From Spirochaetales bacterium (lineage in GTDB: Bacteria > Spirochaetota > Spirochaetia > JABMQR01), in NCBI GenBank assembly GCA_018399255.1, contig JAGYPA010000012.1, positions 1-64,000 on the forward strand: a stretch of DNA of 64,000 nucleotides, given 5' to 3'. Below, piece by piece: positions 34,066 through 42,833 of the stretch. The notes beneath the pieces are model-generated. The model did no database searches. It was not told where the DNA came from and was given only the letters and a program-made list of their open reading frames with translations. Position numbers and translations under genes: made by a program. How positions within the stretch are numbered: position 1 is the first letter of the stretch; every line of letters begins with the position of its first letter.

Positions 34066-35532
34066 TTACCGGAGCAAACTCAGCATATAATCGGCTGCTA
34101 TTTCTCCAAAACGTCTTAATGAGGCTGCAGCTGCACTATTACTGTCAAAGTCAGTTCCATTTGCCGCCAGAATCCCACTATCTCCAATAGTATCTCCACT
34201 TTCAAGATGGAATGCCCTGACTTTGCCTTTAGTTGTTGCGATATACCCGGATCCGCTTTTCACCATTGAGGTAATACCCGCTGTTCCAACCACGCCAACG
34301 CTAACCAGATTATCGTAGGTTCTCTGCATCCGCTCAATTACTTGCTCTTCAGTGTAATCTGTCAGACTGCCGTTATTAAAGGCATCAAGAAAAATCGGAC
34401 TGGCTGTGTATCCGTCATCCTGGATCATCTCTATCATTCGCTCTAATCCCGGATGGGTCTGGATCAACCTGCCGCTCGCATCATATTCCAACAGGGATAG
34501 AGCCAGCCTGTTTCCTGTTATGGATGATACTATAGAGTAAGAAAAATTCAAACTGACAGCTTCTGCCGCTTTCTTTACTTCTTTGAGCATAGGGTTATCG
34601 GGGCCGACCGCTTTTTCAAGCTTGCTGACAGGTCCCGACAGATCAAGAAAAAAACTTACAGCACCGTCCCCCCTGAATCCCGGATGATCTGTGCTGAACT
34701 GAATTTGTCCATTATTGCCGGTTATCAGAGTTTTCTGCGTAAGCCGTATTTCACCGCTGGAATTCTTAATGGGAAATTCCGCCACAAAAACTGCTCCGGG
34801 GATTTTGGTGGCAAACAGCCCGTCGCCACGGGTCAGCTGAAGAGTTATCGTCCCTGATGATTTATCTGAGGCAGTTTCCTGAAGCCTGAAGTTTTCAAGA
34901 ACCTGAAGAACTTTATTCATGGTTTGAATATACTGGCCTGCTGCTGTGGCTAAAGTTGAAACATGTGCCTGAACGGCCGCTTCGAGATATAATCGTACAG
35001 CAGTGTAGTCATCTTTACGGCTCAGAGCGGTTTCAGCCTGCCGAAGGGGCTGATCTATAAGCTGGGCTGCACTGCGGGCCGATTCAATATTTTCCCGTAC
35101 AAGCTCGCTGATTACTTTCCTGTCGGCCTGAGCAAGCAGGTGAATGGTAACTTCCGATTCTTCGGTTACCGTTTCAATCTCATCAATAATTGTCAGGGTA
35201 AGCTCGGGAACTGCATAGGTATCAAAAAGTTCCTGTTTATATGATTCAGTGACGGAATACCTCAGAAACGATGAAACCTCGGTAAGAAGATCCTCTGCTG
35301 CCGCTGCACGGGCTGCTTCATCATCTCCGCCGTTATCGGTTCCTTTTCCGGTAAAATAGAGCAGCTGCAAATTACCTGAAGGTGTCTGGAAAGTCCAAAG
35401 CGGAACTCCTTCAATATTTGCCTTATAAGTGTTAATCAGCGTTGAGCATGCGGAAAAAAACATGACTATAAGCACTATACAGACGATGAGGATTTTGTTT
35501 TTTTTCTCGGTAGTAAAAAAAAATAATCTCAC
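34066..35532 (-). CDS. Hypothetical lipoprotein with LPP20/FlgT-like N-terminal part
   Basis: With the start at GTG 35532 (AGGGTGGAAAG upstream) the 488-residue product has a lipoprotein signal ending MFFSAC. The upstream alternative GTG at 35601 makes a GTGA overlap with the preceding gene but gives an over-long signal. After the lipid anchor, residues about 60-160 (DEAARAAAAEDLLTEVSSFLRY, VTIHLLAQADRKVISELV) resemble the alternating helix-strand pattern of LPP20-type envelope lipoproteins, a weak likeness. Later segments look like beta-rich repeats. I know no function. It follows the outer-membrane protein gene and is probably its partner. Confidence 0.65.
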   Translation of the reverse strand: MRLFFFTTEKKNKILIVCIVLIVMFFSACSTLINTYKANIEGVPLWTFQTPSGNLQLLYFTGKGTDNGGDDEAARAAAAEDLLTEVSSFLRYSVTESYKQELFDTYAVPELTLTIIDEIETVTEESEVTIHLLAQADRKVISELVRENIESARSAAQLIDQPLRQAETALSRKDDYTAVRLYLEAAVQAHVSTLATAAGQYIQTMNKVLQVLENFRLQETASDKSSGTITLQLTRGDGLFATKIPGAVFVAEFPIKNSSGEIRLTQKTLITGNNGQIQFSTDHPGFRGDGAVSFFLDLSGPVSKLEKAVGPDNPMLKEVKKAAEAVSLNFSYSIVSSITGNRLALSLLEYDASGRLIQTHPGLERMIEMIQDDGYTASPIFLDAFNNGSLTDYTEEQVIERMQRTYDNLVSVGVVGTAGITSMVKSGSGYIATTKGKVRAFHLESGDTIGDSGILAANGTDFDSNSAAAASLRRFGEIAADYMLSLLR

Positions 35533-35597
35533 GATTCTTTCCACCCTGCCTTTGAATAACAAGACCCTTCTGAATAGATTATGTTCTAACGGGGTAA

Positions 35598-36977
35598 TCA
35601 CCAGGTTGGATGCAAAGTTACACCCATAGCGGCTGAAAACGCTGTATGCACGGGAACTATGCCCTCTGCAGTGTATAACTGCTCAAACCTCCCTTTAAGG
35701 AACACCTCACATTCACCAGTGAGAAACCATGATCCACCGGCACCGAACCGATTGCCTGAAACAAAGCCGTCAGATACCGGCGGTGTCTGGTTCCAACTTA
35801 TCAGGTACCCGAAAATAATTCCAGCATCGAGCTGCAGCCTGAATCTGTCAATAATTTTCCACCCCGTGGGATTTAAGCGACTTCCAGGAATAATCCGGTA
35901 GGCATAACCGACACCGCCTAGAACGGCAAAACTCGAAGCATCATGCTTCAGCAGTGCTCCAATGCTTCCCTGCATGCGCAATCCAGTACTGAATGAGGGG
36001 TTGATGTTGAAAAAAGTCCCCACAGCGCCGGTTCCTATTGCTATTTCTGCGGATATTTCAATGTCCGCGACTGCTGCGGGTGTAACCGCCATTCCTGGTA
36101 CAACCGTGCTGTCAGCGTAGAGAATACGGAGCTCTGCCGCATGGTTTCGATCCATACCAATGTTTGAAGTCTGGTCTGGCCCGGCAGGTAACGGAATTGT
36201 CCGCTGAACCTCTGCCAGGCCAAGTACAGCTCCGGATCCTGTGGAAATCTGGTAAAGTGAGCCTTCCGCTCCGGCTGCCTCAGATTCTGAAAGCAGCATC
36301 CATGCTGATCGATTAAAGATTTCGCTGATTTTCAGCTGCGGGCCGGGAAGCGGCAATTCAACAATCAGGGATGATATTCCATATCGCAGGTTCTTCACAG
36401 CCCGCCTGACTGCTTCCTCAGAACTGATGCCCTGACCCAGAAGACCAAAAGAACGCTCATAACCAATTTCTTTGCCGTCAGCATTGAGCAATGCCGAAAG
36501 CTGCACCTCAGCCTGAAACAAAAAAGTGTCAACGGGAGCTGCTTCACTGGTTTTAAGTATTTGAGGGACTGTTTCTACCGATATATCTGTGAGAAAAAGA
36601 GTCAGCAAAAGCTGGTTTTCAACGATTGTTTTTGTCTGAACATCTTCAGCAGAATCGGGATAGTCAAGAGATACTTCAACAAATCTTGCTGCTGCAGCAA
36701 GTGCATCCTTAAACTCTTTGCCAATCTCAGAGACTGCCAGGTCTGCCGCAATTCGATAAAATTCTGCTCCGGCAGATGCTCCATTATCAGAGAACAAGTC
36801 CGGTATTGCAATCTGCACTACAGCCGTCGGTTTCACGGGGAATTCGAGCGTCCTGTCGATAACACCTTGCGTGTTTTCTGCCGCATGAATACTTAACGGA
36901 AGGATTATCAGGAAAAAAAGAGCCTTGACCAGCTTGCTGAGGGCGATTATGCAGGTATTCCTGAATCTGCAGTGCAC
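35598..36977 (-). CDS. Hypothetical exported protein, probable outer-membrane protein
   Basis: The 459-residue protein starts (GTG, with AAGGAG upstream inside the pepT end) with a signal peptide reaching SIHAAEN. The N-terminal half is a soluble region with a TKTIVENQLLLTLFLTDISVE strand-rich core and the second half has repeating amphipathic strands rich in Gly, Tyr and Phe that end in AMGVTLHPTW, typical of a barrel. I do not recognise a family. It lies one base after the pepT stop and before the lipoprotein gene, so the three with luxR form one transcription unit. Confidence 0.65.
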   Translation of the reverse strand: MHCRFRNTCIIALSKLVKALFFLIILPLSIHAAENTQGVIDRTLEFPVKPTAVVQIAIPDLFSDNGASAGAEFYRIAADLAVSEIGKEFKDALAAAARFVEVSLDYPDSAEDVQTKTIVENQLLLTLFLTDISVETVPQILKTSEAAPVDTFLFQAEVQLSALLNADGKEIGYERSFGLLGQGISSEEAVRRAVKNLRYGISSLIVELPLPGPQLKISEIFNRSAWMLLSESEAAGAEGSLYQISTGSGAVLGLAEVQRTIPLPAGPDQTSNIGMDRNHAAELRILYADSTVVPGMAVTPAAVADIEISAEIAIGTGAVGTFFNINPSFSTGLRMQGSIGALLKHDASSFAVLGGVGYAYRIIPGSRLNPTGWKIIDRFRLQLDAGIIFGYLISWNQTPPVSDGFVSGNRFGAGGSWFLTGECEVFLKGRFEQLYTAEGIVPVHTAFSAAMGVTLHPTW

Positions 36978-38279
36978 TTACTGCTCCTTGCCCCACAATA
37001 AAATCAGTTCCCTGATCATCAGGGCTGCTTCAGTCATGACTGACAGTGCAGCCCATTCATACCGGCTGTGATAGTTATGCCCACCGGTAAAAATATTCGG
37101 GGCAGGAATTCCTTTCTCACATAATCGAGCCCCATCTGTGCCGCCGCGGATAATTTCATGGTGAAGCGGGATGTCAAGGTTTGCTGCAGCTTCGTCCAGT
37201 TTCTGCATAACTAGCGGATCTGCAGCTATATGCTCCCGCATGTTCAGATACTGCAGCTTATAGGACAGCGTAACCTGGCCGCCGGGATAGAGGGCTTCCA
37301 GAGCTTCAGCCATGCTTTCCAGTGCTTTCCTCCGTCTCGTTATTTGATCAAACTCAAAATCCCTGAGATAAATCGTGACCTTTGCCGATTCTGCGGTACC
37401 GGATATTTCCAGAGGGCAGTAATACCCGTATCTTCCGTCTGTCGCCTCCGGGCTTTCTGTCCGGGGCAGCATAGCAATAAAGGAACTTGCCATGGTAACA
37501 GCATTTACCAACCGGCCGCGGGCTGATCCCAGATGATACATGACTCCAGTGAATGTTATGTCTACTTTTGCTGCATTGAAGCATTCAGCTTCGACATGCC
37601 CCCGTTCACTTCCGTCCATGGTATAGCAGCACCGGGACTTAAGCTTTTCGACAGGAAACAGATCCATACCGGTTCCTGTCTCCTCGTCCGGGGTAAATAT
37701 CAGTTCTACTGCACCGTGCTCAAGTTCGGGATGCTGCATGAAGTATTCAGCCGCGGCCATTATCTGCGCAGCTCCTGCCTTGTCATCGGCCCCCAGCAGA
37801 GTGCTGCCGTCTGTGGTTATCAGGGTATCTCCGACATACTTGAGCATTTCAGGATTATCTGATGGAGAAAGAACCCACGTGCTGCCCAGAGGGATATCTC
37901 TACCATCATAATTATCAATAACATTTGGATTAACATTCTTTCCGCTCATATCGCCGGCAGTATCGACATGTGCCATAAAACCAATTACCGGAGCAACCTT
38001 GCCTTCAGGAAGGGTTGACGGCAGGCGGGCTATAAGATAGCCGTGTTCAGTCAGTTCTAGATCGTTGATACCGATCTGCTTAAGTTCCTCCTCAATAATG
38101 TGCAGGAGTTCCCATTGCCCCGGGGTTGTCGGCTTATCGGTTCCATGGATATCTGACTGCGTATCTATCCGTACGTATCTGAGAAACCGTTCCAATATGG
38201 ACTGTTCAAAAGCTGCTGTTTCTTTCTCTGTCATTTCCTTCTCTGCTGTTTCTTTCTCTGTCATTTCTTTCTCTGTCAT
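36978..38279 (-). CDS. pepT: Peptidase T (tripeptidase)
   Basis: The 433-residue M20 peptidase has PepT motifs: RFLRYVRIDTQSD, GFMAHVDTAGDMSGKNV, LGADDKAGAAQIMAA and FTPDEETGTGMDLF, carrying the two-zinc ligands and the catalytic Glu, and a C-terminal GGTDGARLCEKGIPAPNIFTGGHNYHSRYEW. It removes N-terminal residues from tripeptides in the cytoplasm. The start ATG at 38279 has AGGAG seven bases upstream; the longer track start would read deep into luxR. The first 20 residues are an MTEKE repeat with no counterpart in the family. The gene overlaps luxR by 74 bases. Confidence 0.92.
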   Translation of the reverse strand: MTEKEMTEKETAEKEMTEKETAAFEQSILERFLRYVRIDTQSDIHGTDKPTTPGQWELLHIIEEELKQIGINDLELTEHGYLIARLPSTLPEGKVAPVIGFMAHVDTAGDMSGKNVNPNVIDNYDGRDIPLGSTWVLSPSDNPEMLKYVGDTLITTDGSTLLGADDKAGAAQIMAAAEYFMQHPELEHGAVELIFTPDEETGTGMDLFPVEKLKSRCCYTMDGSERGHVEAECFNAAKVDITFTGVMYHLGSARGRLVNAVTMASSFIAMLPRTESPEATDGRYGYYCPLEISGTAESAKVTIYLRDFEFDQITRRRKALESMAEALEALYPGGQVTLSYKLQYLNMREHIAADPLVMQKLDEAAANLDIPLHHEIIRGGTDGARLCEKGIPAPNIFTGGHNYHSRYEWAALSVMTEAALMIRELILLWGKEQ

Positions 38280-38991
38280 TCCCAAGCTCCTGCAGGTATT
38301 CAGATCCGGTATTATTTCCAGAATGCATAATGCTATCCTGATGCAAGGTTCTAAAACTTTCAAGTACGGGTTCTGCAGTTATTGGTAATAATTTTACTTC
38401 CGATTCAGCAGGTCGAAATTGGCACAATCCCAGCATTACTGCCAGGCGGGTCATATCAGCAAGATTGGAGCTCCCCGTTTTCCGTGAAATATTCCTATGA
38501 TGAACATCCACTGTCCCTACGGATATTTTCAGTTCCATGGCAATTACCTTTCGGCTGAAACCCATACAAAGCCGTTTGATCACCTGAATCTCCCTCACTG
38601 TCAGCTTATATTGTATATCAGCCAATAATTCAGGAATTACACCTTCAGCAATTTTAACCCCGTCATGTTCGGAATCGAGGAGGGCATAGTATATCTGATT
38701 AAGCGGGGCTATCGATTTGAGATCAGCTGCCCTGAAATTTTTTCCCCGCACCAGTAAAATCCAAATAGTCGGGTTGAGAGAACGAATCCGACTGACCAGC
38801 ACACCGGCTCCGACTCCCATTTGATTCAAGTCGATTATCACCAGCCTGATTGAGCGATCCCCGGCATGATCAATGAGAACCTGATACTGAAAAGTACAGC
38901 AAACAAGTTGGGCCGCCCAATTTTGATCAACTATCCCCTGAAGTAATCGTCTTACCGTCCGCCGTCTGGAGAAAACCACTACTGGAATCAT
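38206..38991 (-). CDS. LuxR/NarL-type regulator with a degenerate receiver domain
   Basis: The C-terminal half of this 261-residue protein holds a LuxR helix-turn-helix (LTVREIQVIKRLCMGFSRKVIAMELKISVGTVDVHHRNISRKTG). The first 120 residues have receiver-like alternation and keep an Asp in LVIIDLNQMG, but the acidic pair at the N-terminus is replaced by SRRR, so phosphorylation looks unlikely. The tail is unusual: after the HTH it runs through the 15-bp repeat as NDRER units and ends inside pepT. It starts after AAAGGAGCAGCAG and a strong 13-bp hairpin. It may control pepT and the envelope genes behind it. Confidence 0.75.
   Translation of the reverse strand: MIPVVVFSRRRTVRRLLQGIVDQNWAAQLVCCTFQYQVLIDHAGDRSIRLVIIDLNQMGVGAGVLVSRIRSLNPTIWILLVRGKNFRAADLKSIAPLNQIYYALLDSEHDGVKIAEGVIPELLADIQYKLTVREIQVIKRLCMGFSRKVIAMELKISVGTVDVHHRNISRKTGSSNLADMTRLAVMLGLCQFRPAESEVKLLPITAEPVLESFRTLHQDSIMHSGNNTGSEYLQELGNDRERNDRERNSREGNDRERNSSF
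38220..38279. repeat. 15-bp tandem repeat in the luxR-pepT overlap
   Basis: On the minus strand ATGACAGAGAAAGAA occurs three times, alternating with the variants ACAGCAGAGAAGGAA and the start of ACAGCAGCTTTT. It codes MTEKE in pepT and NDRER in the other frame in luxR. Confidence 0.9.
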
Positions 38992-39012
38992 CTGCTGCTC
39001 CTTTAACAGATT

Positions 39013-39042
39013 TTTCCCGCCCTGCTGCCGCAGGGCGGGAAA
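39013..39042. promoter_or_regulatory. 13-bp perfect hairpin in the luxR leader
   Basis: TTTCCCGCCCTGC-tgcc-GCAGGGCGGGAAA ends 22 bases before the luxR ATG. On the minus strand it is followed by AAAAATC, so there is no T run for a terminator; it is a leader hairpin near the ribosome site AAAGGAG. Confidence 0.65.
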
Positions 39043-39219
39043 GTCATATGAGACACAAAAACTTTTTTATTTTTCTCACTTTTTCCGGCTTATCAAGACA
39101 TGCTTAAATAGGAATGCACCGAATTCTCTGGTTTTTTATTATACATCCTGCATGATGATTAATAAACAATTTTCTGCTAAAAAATGGTACCAGCTTCCAA
39201 CATACGCGCTCCATCTTTT

Positions 39220-40068
39220 TTATAATTCGTAGACTTCAATCATAGTTCTCAGCATATCTATCGCCTGGTAAATGGCAAAAACTCCCAGGATTATTCCAGT
39301 ACTGACCGGGTTAAGCTCCATCGATGTCGCCATCGAAATAACTGATGTTGCCAGTGCATAACTGACTTTCGGTTCAGAGGCAACATCTTTGAGCCACTGC
39401 TCGAACGTTTCCATGGTATCCCCGCCGAATTTATAATAGCGCCAGATGGCCATTACGGTTACGGCCACAGCTCCTGCAGCTACGCTTACAGCTGCTGCTG
39501 CAGAGATTTTTCCAAAAATCATGAATTTCGGCATGAATGCATAAACGACGGCGGCAGTCAGAAGCACAATACTTCTGGCTACAAGCTGCTGCATATCACG
39601 CATGAAATCTTCCTTATACTCTTCCTTGAGTTCCCGGGATCCTTCATCAATAATCCGGTCAAAGTCTTTTCGTACTGCATCAGCATCGGTCAGCAGCTCA
39701 TTGTACACTTCAGCTGGAAGCAGCTGCCGTGCCCGTTCAAGAACTTCATCAACATCGCCGGTCACAGCTGCTGAATAGCTGAAAGAAAGATATTCCAAAC
39801 CTTTCTCCTCATTACGGAGTCCGGCTATTACATCTTCCGGAGCTATCGATTCCCCGAAGCCCGCGTCCCTTGCAGCTGCCTCCTGCTCAAGATGCGGTGC
39901 TATAGCATCCCACTGGTCAATAATAACAGCCTGCATTCCTTCTTCCATAATCTCCTGCGAATAGCCTGCCTCATGAACATTTCCACCTGCAAGAGAACAT
40001 CCTGCAAGAGAAACTGCCAACAGCAGACTAAGACTCTTTTTGCCGAATTCTGCAACCTTTTTCTTCAT
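39220..40068 (-). CDS. Hypothetical lipoprotein with membrane helices
   Basis: The 282-residue product starts MKKKVAEFGKKSLSLLLAVSLAGCS, a lipoprotein signal with lipobox LAGC. The following 110 residues are helical and charged. Then come two or three hydrophobic stretches (SIVLLTAAVVYAFMPKFMIFG, KISAAAAVSVAAGAVAVTVMAIW, SYALATSVISMATSMELNPVSTGIILGVFAIY) suggesting membrane-spanning helices, unusual for a lipoprotein. I know no family. GGAGAGGAATATG gives a good start. It follows the barrel-like protein gene after a 149-base gap. Confidence 0.65.
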   Translation of the reverse strand: MKKKVAEFGKKSLSLLLAVSLAGCSLAGGNVHEAGYSQEIMEEGMQAVIIDQWDAIAPHLEQEAAARDAGFGESIAPEDVIAGLRNEEKGLEYLSFSYSAAVTGDVDEVLERARQLLPAEVYNELLTDADAVRKDFDRIIDEGSRELKEEYKEDFMRDMQQLVARSIVLLTAAVVYAFMPKFMIFGKISAAAAVSVAAGAVAVTVMAIWRYYKFGGDTMETFEQWLKDVASEPKVSYALATSVISMATSMELNPVSTGIILGVFAIYQAIDMLRTMIEVYEL

Positions 40069-40217
40069 ATTCCTCTCCTAACGAATTTGTATCTTCTGCG
40101 GCTTGGGAGAGTTCCTGCATAATCCCGGAAAGCGTATGCAATCCCGGGCATAAAGTAATAGTACCTGCCATTTTGCCGGCAGCCGTCCGGGGGCATAAAC
40201 GGCTGGCCGCCAGTCCC

Positions 40218-40814
40218 TCAGGAAAAGCTCCAGGGTATCCATCCTAATACAAGACTTACCCGATAATCGCCATATCCAGGCACTCGCTCCTGTATGTAGT
40301 CCAAAGCATCCCCGAAAGTACCCAAGGGATCTCTTACAATCACTGATGGTTCAATATAGAAACCGTTAGACAAAACTAAAGTGTACCCGAAAACCATTTC
40401 CGTCATATAATGGTACTGCTGCTCCGGCAGTGTATCACCGATGAACCCGACCCCCTGAAACAGAGAAAGGCCGGTCCAGAAATTTCCGTTCCCCGGGTAG
40501 TATTTCAAAAGAATACCAATATCGAGGAGCACATAATCATCTTCAGCAGCCGTATCAGTTCTGCTCCAATTGAAAACTGCAGTTATGGGCAAATCCATAA
40601 CAAATCCATCCGTCACCTCAATCCTGGCTCCTCCCCGAAGATATAGATGATCAGACACAAGAAAGTCCCCTGCCCCCAGATCGGCAAACAGACCGAATTT
40701 GATTGCATCATCGCCAGGTGCCCCTGCTTCGGCCGGTACACTGCCTGCAGCTGAAGCTAATCCCCCGGCTGCTGTCAGGAACATGCACAAAACAGTAAAT
40801 AATATTTGCTTCAT
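40218..40814 (-). CDS. Hypothetical exported protein, probable outer-membrane barrel
   Basis: The 198-residue protein has a signal peptide MKQILFTVLCMFLTAAGGLASAAG. The mature chain consists of short amphipathic strands with aromatic residues at the ends (VFNWSRTDTAAEDDYVLLDIGILLKYYPG, YTLVLSNGFYIEPSVIVRDP) and finishes YRVSLVLGWIPWSFS, which is the C-terminal pattern of barrel proteins. About eight strands would fit its length. I do not recognise it by name. The ATG is supported by AAAGGAGGTGGAGG. Confidence 0.65.
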   Translation of the reverse strand: MKQILFTVLCMFLTAAGGLASAAGSVPAEAGAPGDDAIKFGLFADLGAGDFLVSDHLYLRGGARIEVTDGFVMDLPITAVFNWSRTDTAAEDDYVLLDIGILLKYYPGNGNFWTGLSLFQGVGFIGDTLPEQQYHYMTEMVFGYTLVLSNGFYIEPSVIVRDPLGTFGDALDYIQERVPGYGDYRVSLVLGWIPWSFS

Positions 40815-41167
40815 AGCTAACCTCCACCTCCTTTAATAGATTTTTTCCTGCAGCAGACCCCCTGATCTATCCTGTTAATATTCTGCTGCTGTATTACCAA
40901 GGATAAGAATATGCCCTTCGCTGTCGAGAAACAATTCCCAGTTTCAGGTATTTTATCTCCCCATTTACCATGAGAGGAATTTCATGTACCATAATAAGGA
41001 AAGGTTCTCATAAAATTGATCGCTTTGAGAGAAGCATACCTGTAACTTGCCTCAGGAATGAGAGTTTTCACTGTGTGCAGCTTTCCAGATTGTTAATAAG
41101 AACTGCCGCAGCCGATGGGTTTGAATTCGGCCATTTTTTGCAAATCAATGAGAAAAACGGAAATTAT
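40815..41167. other. 353-base divergent intergenic region
   Basis: It lies between the barrel gene (minus) and the anchored periplasmic protein (plus). An inverted repeat GCAGCAGA/TCTGCTGC (40850-40857 and 40882-40889) falls in the barrel gene leader. The ORF track extends the plus gene back to 40970, but that part looks non-coding: no ribosome site and no membrane or family pattern before the hydrophobic start at 41168. I see no clear -35/-10 pair. Confidence 0.5.
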
Positions 41168-42205
41168 ATGAAATTACTTAAGATTCTGGCAGGTATATGT
41201 GTGGTTGTGGTAATTCTGGCAGCTGCCCTGCAGATAACTGTCAAACAGGCTGCCTCCGGAAAAATTGAAGAAACGATAAGAACCCAGATTGAACAGATAG
41301 GGCTGAAAGAACTCACTTTCGGCAGTATTACTATAGATTTACTTGACAGCAGTGCCGAAATTACGGATGTCTACTCTCCGCTCTATCTTACTGGTGAAAA
41401 AGTACCATTCGGATCATTCAGCGCACGACTTGCGGAGCTTAAGTTTTCCCTCCTCGATGCCGCTTCTTTTATAACCGGAGCCGATACTATTACGAAGGGC
41501 AGCATTTCATTTACCAAGCCCGTCTTTTCTCTGCTAGGAAATATTCCTCTGCAAACTTCTGCTGAAACAATTTCACTGGAATTTCAGGGAAGAGTAACTG
41601 CATCCAATATCTCACAAATCAAATCGGGTGGAATTGATGAACTTCTGAAGGAGGAGCAGACTTTTATAGTCCGCCTTGGAGAATTTTCTCTCACCAGTGC
41701 CGGAAATACACTGCTCCCCTCTTTTCTTGAGGGACTTAACACCAGAACCATGCCGGTCAGTGGTTTTGAAATAGCTTTTCTTTCTTCTGCCCTGCTGCCG
41801 GACCTGCCGATTACCCGGACTTTTATCAAGAAGGTCTCAAATAGTTCAGTCATGATCGATCCTAAGCAATTCTCACGGGTAGCCGCCCTGACGCTGCAGA
41901 TGCTTGGCATCGATACTGATACACACGAAGGAATCAAGTCTGACGGTGTAGTCAGGGCTACCGCTAAAGGATCTGAACTGGTTATTGCGGGTCTGCTGGA
42001 GAATGATCTAGGAGATATTGACGTCTATGGTTTGGGGAAACTTGATTCAAAAGAAGCATCCAGCAGTATTATTAATGAACTCTCACTGGAAATAACCAAT
42101 CTTGATGCAGATCTGTCGGAAATGATCGGAAAAAATTTCATCAAGATAACTCTGGATACACCTATCGAACTGAAAAAACTGATTCATGGTGTCTATACTT
42201 TTTAG
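41168..42205 (+). CDS. Hypothetical membrane-anchored periplasmic protein
   Basis: The 345-residue product opens MKLLKILAGICVVVVILAAALQITV, a single N-terminal anchor, and the rest is a soluble beta-rich region with repeating GSI/LNNE patterns (FGSITIDLLDSSAEITDVYSPLY, GSISFTKPVFSLLGN). The layout recalls AsmA/DUF-type periplasmic proteins that face the outer membrane, but I cannot name a family. The ORF-track start at 40970 adds 66 residues lacking any such pattern, so I take the ATG at 41168. It is a single gene, convergent with the next. Confidence 0.6.
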   Translation: MKLLKILAGICVVVVILAAALQITVKQAASGKIEETIRTQIEQIGLKELTFGSITIDLLDSSAEITDVYSPLYLTGEKVPFGSFSARLAELKFSLLDAASFITGADTITKGSISFTKPVFSLLGNIPLQTSAETISLEFQGRVTASNISQIKSGGIDELLKEEQTFIVRLGEFSLTSAGNTLLPSFLEGLNTRTMPVSGFEIAFLSSALLPDLPITRTFIKKVSNSSVMIDPKQFSRVAALTLQMLGIDTDTHEGIKSDGVVRATAKGSELVIAGLLENDLGDIDVYGLGKLDSKEASSSIINELSLEITNLDADLSEMIGKNFIKITLDTPIELKKLIHGVYTF

Positions 42206-42219
42206 TACCATTAATAATT

Positions 42220-42750
42220 TCACGATTTCACACCGTTCACTATTCCAACAATTCTCTGCTGCACGGCAATGCAGTTGACTGATGAAAAAGTTAATGAATC
42301 TCCATTGCTGAGGACAATAGCAACTCTCCCTCTGCTGCTGGAAGTGGTCCCTTTTTCAATCCTCACCTCTTTAACAGCATTCTGCGGTACAGAAACCATA
42401 ATTTCAACAACCCCGCCTTTTCGGGCAGCAAAACAGATTTGATTATCTGCCAACCCCAATCGCCCAGAGGTGCTTAATTTTTCCCGGGTTACTGAGCCTT
42501 CACCGGTTTCGATCGCACGCTGCTCCCGTGACTCGAAAGAAGCGGTGCCAATGAAAACGGCATCACGATCGCCTGTCAACCGGATAAAGTGCCGCAGGGA
42601 TACGTGAAATGTCACAAAATAGAAAAAACCGGTCAGGGGAACCAGCAGGGCGGCAAGCAGGTAAAAAACCCATGCATAGGAAAGAGGAAAACGGATAAAA
42701 ACGAGAACTGCTATATCTGCAAGCAGCAGAAAGCGACTGACTTTGCTCAT
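42220..42750 (-). CDS. Hypothetical membrane protein
   Basis: The 176-residue protein has two N-terminal membrane helices (LLLADIAVLVFIRFPL and AWVFYLLAALLVPLTGFFYFV), then a soluble part of about 110 residues with alternating strands (QICFAARKGGVVEIMVSVPQNAVKEVRIEKG, RVAIVLSNGDSLTFSSVNC) that could be a PH-like or similar small beta fold. I recognise no family. The start is preceded by TAGGAT. It is divergent from the DUF2156 gene and convergent with the gene before it. Confidence 0.6.
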   Translation of the reverse strand: MSKVSRFLLLADIAVLVFIRFPLSYAWVFYLLAALLVPLTGFFYFVTFHVSLRHFIRLTGDRDAVFIGTASFESREQRAIETGEGSVTREKLSTSGRLGLADNQICFAARKGGVVEIMVSVPQNAVKEVRIEKGTTSSSRGRVAIVLSNGDSLTFSSVNCIAVQQRIVGIVNGVKS

Positions 42751-42833
42751 TGCGCAATCCTACCAGAATAATTGACAGGGGAAAAGTCTTTTCCGTTTCC
42801 CTTATTGAATATCTTTACTTTCGTGAGTATCTT

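Noticed and set aside
40970-41167. N-terminal extension of the anchored periplasmic protein in the ORF track
   Set aside because: No ribosome site or family pattern; a membrane anchor begins exactly at the ATG at 41168.
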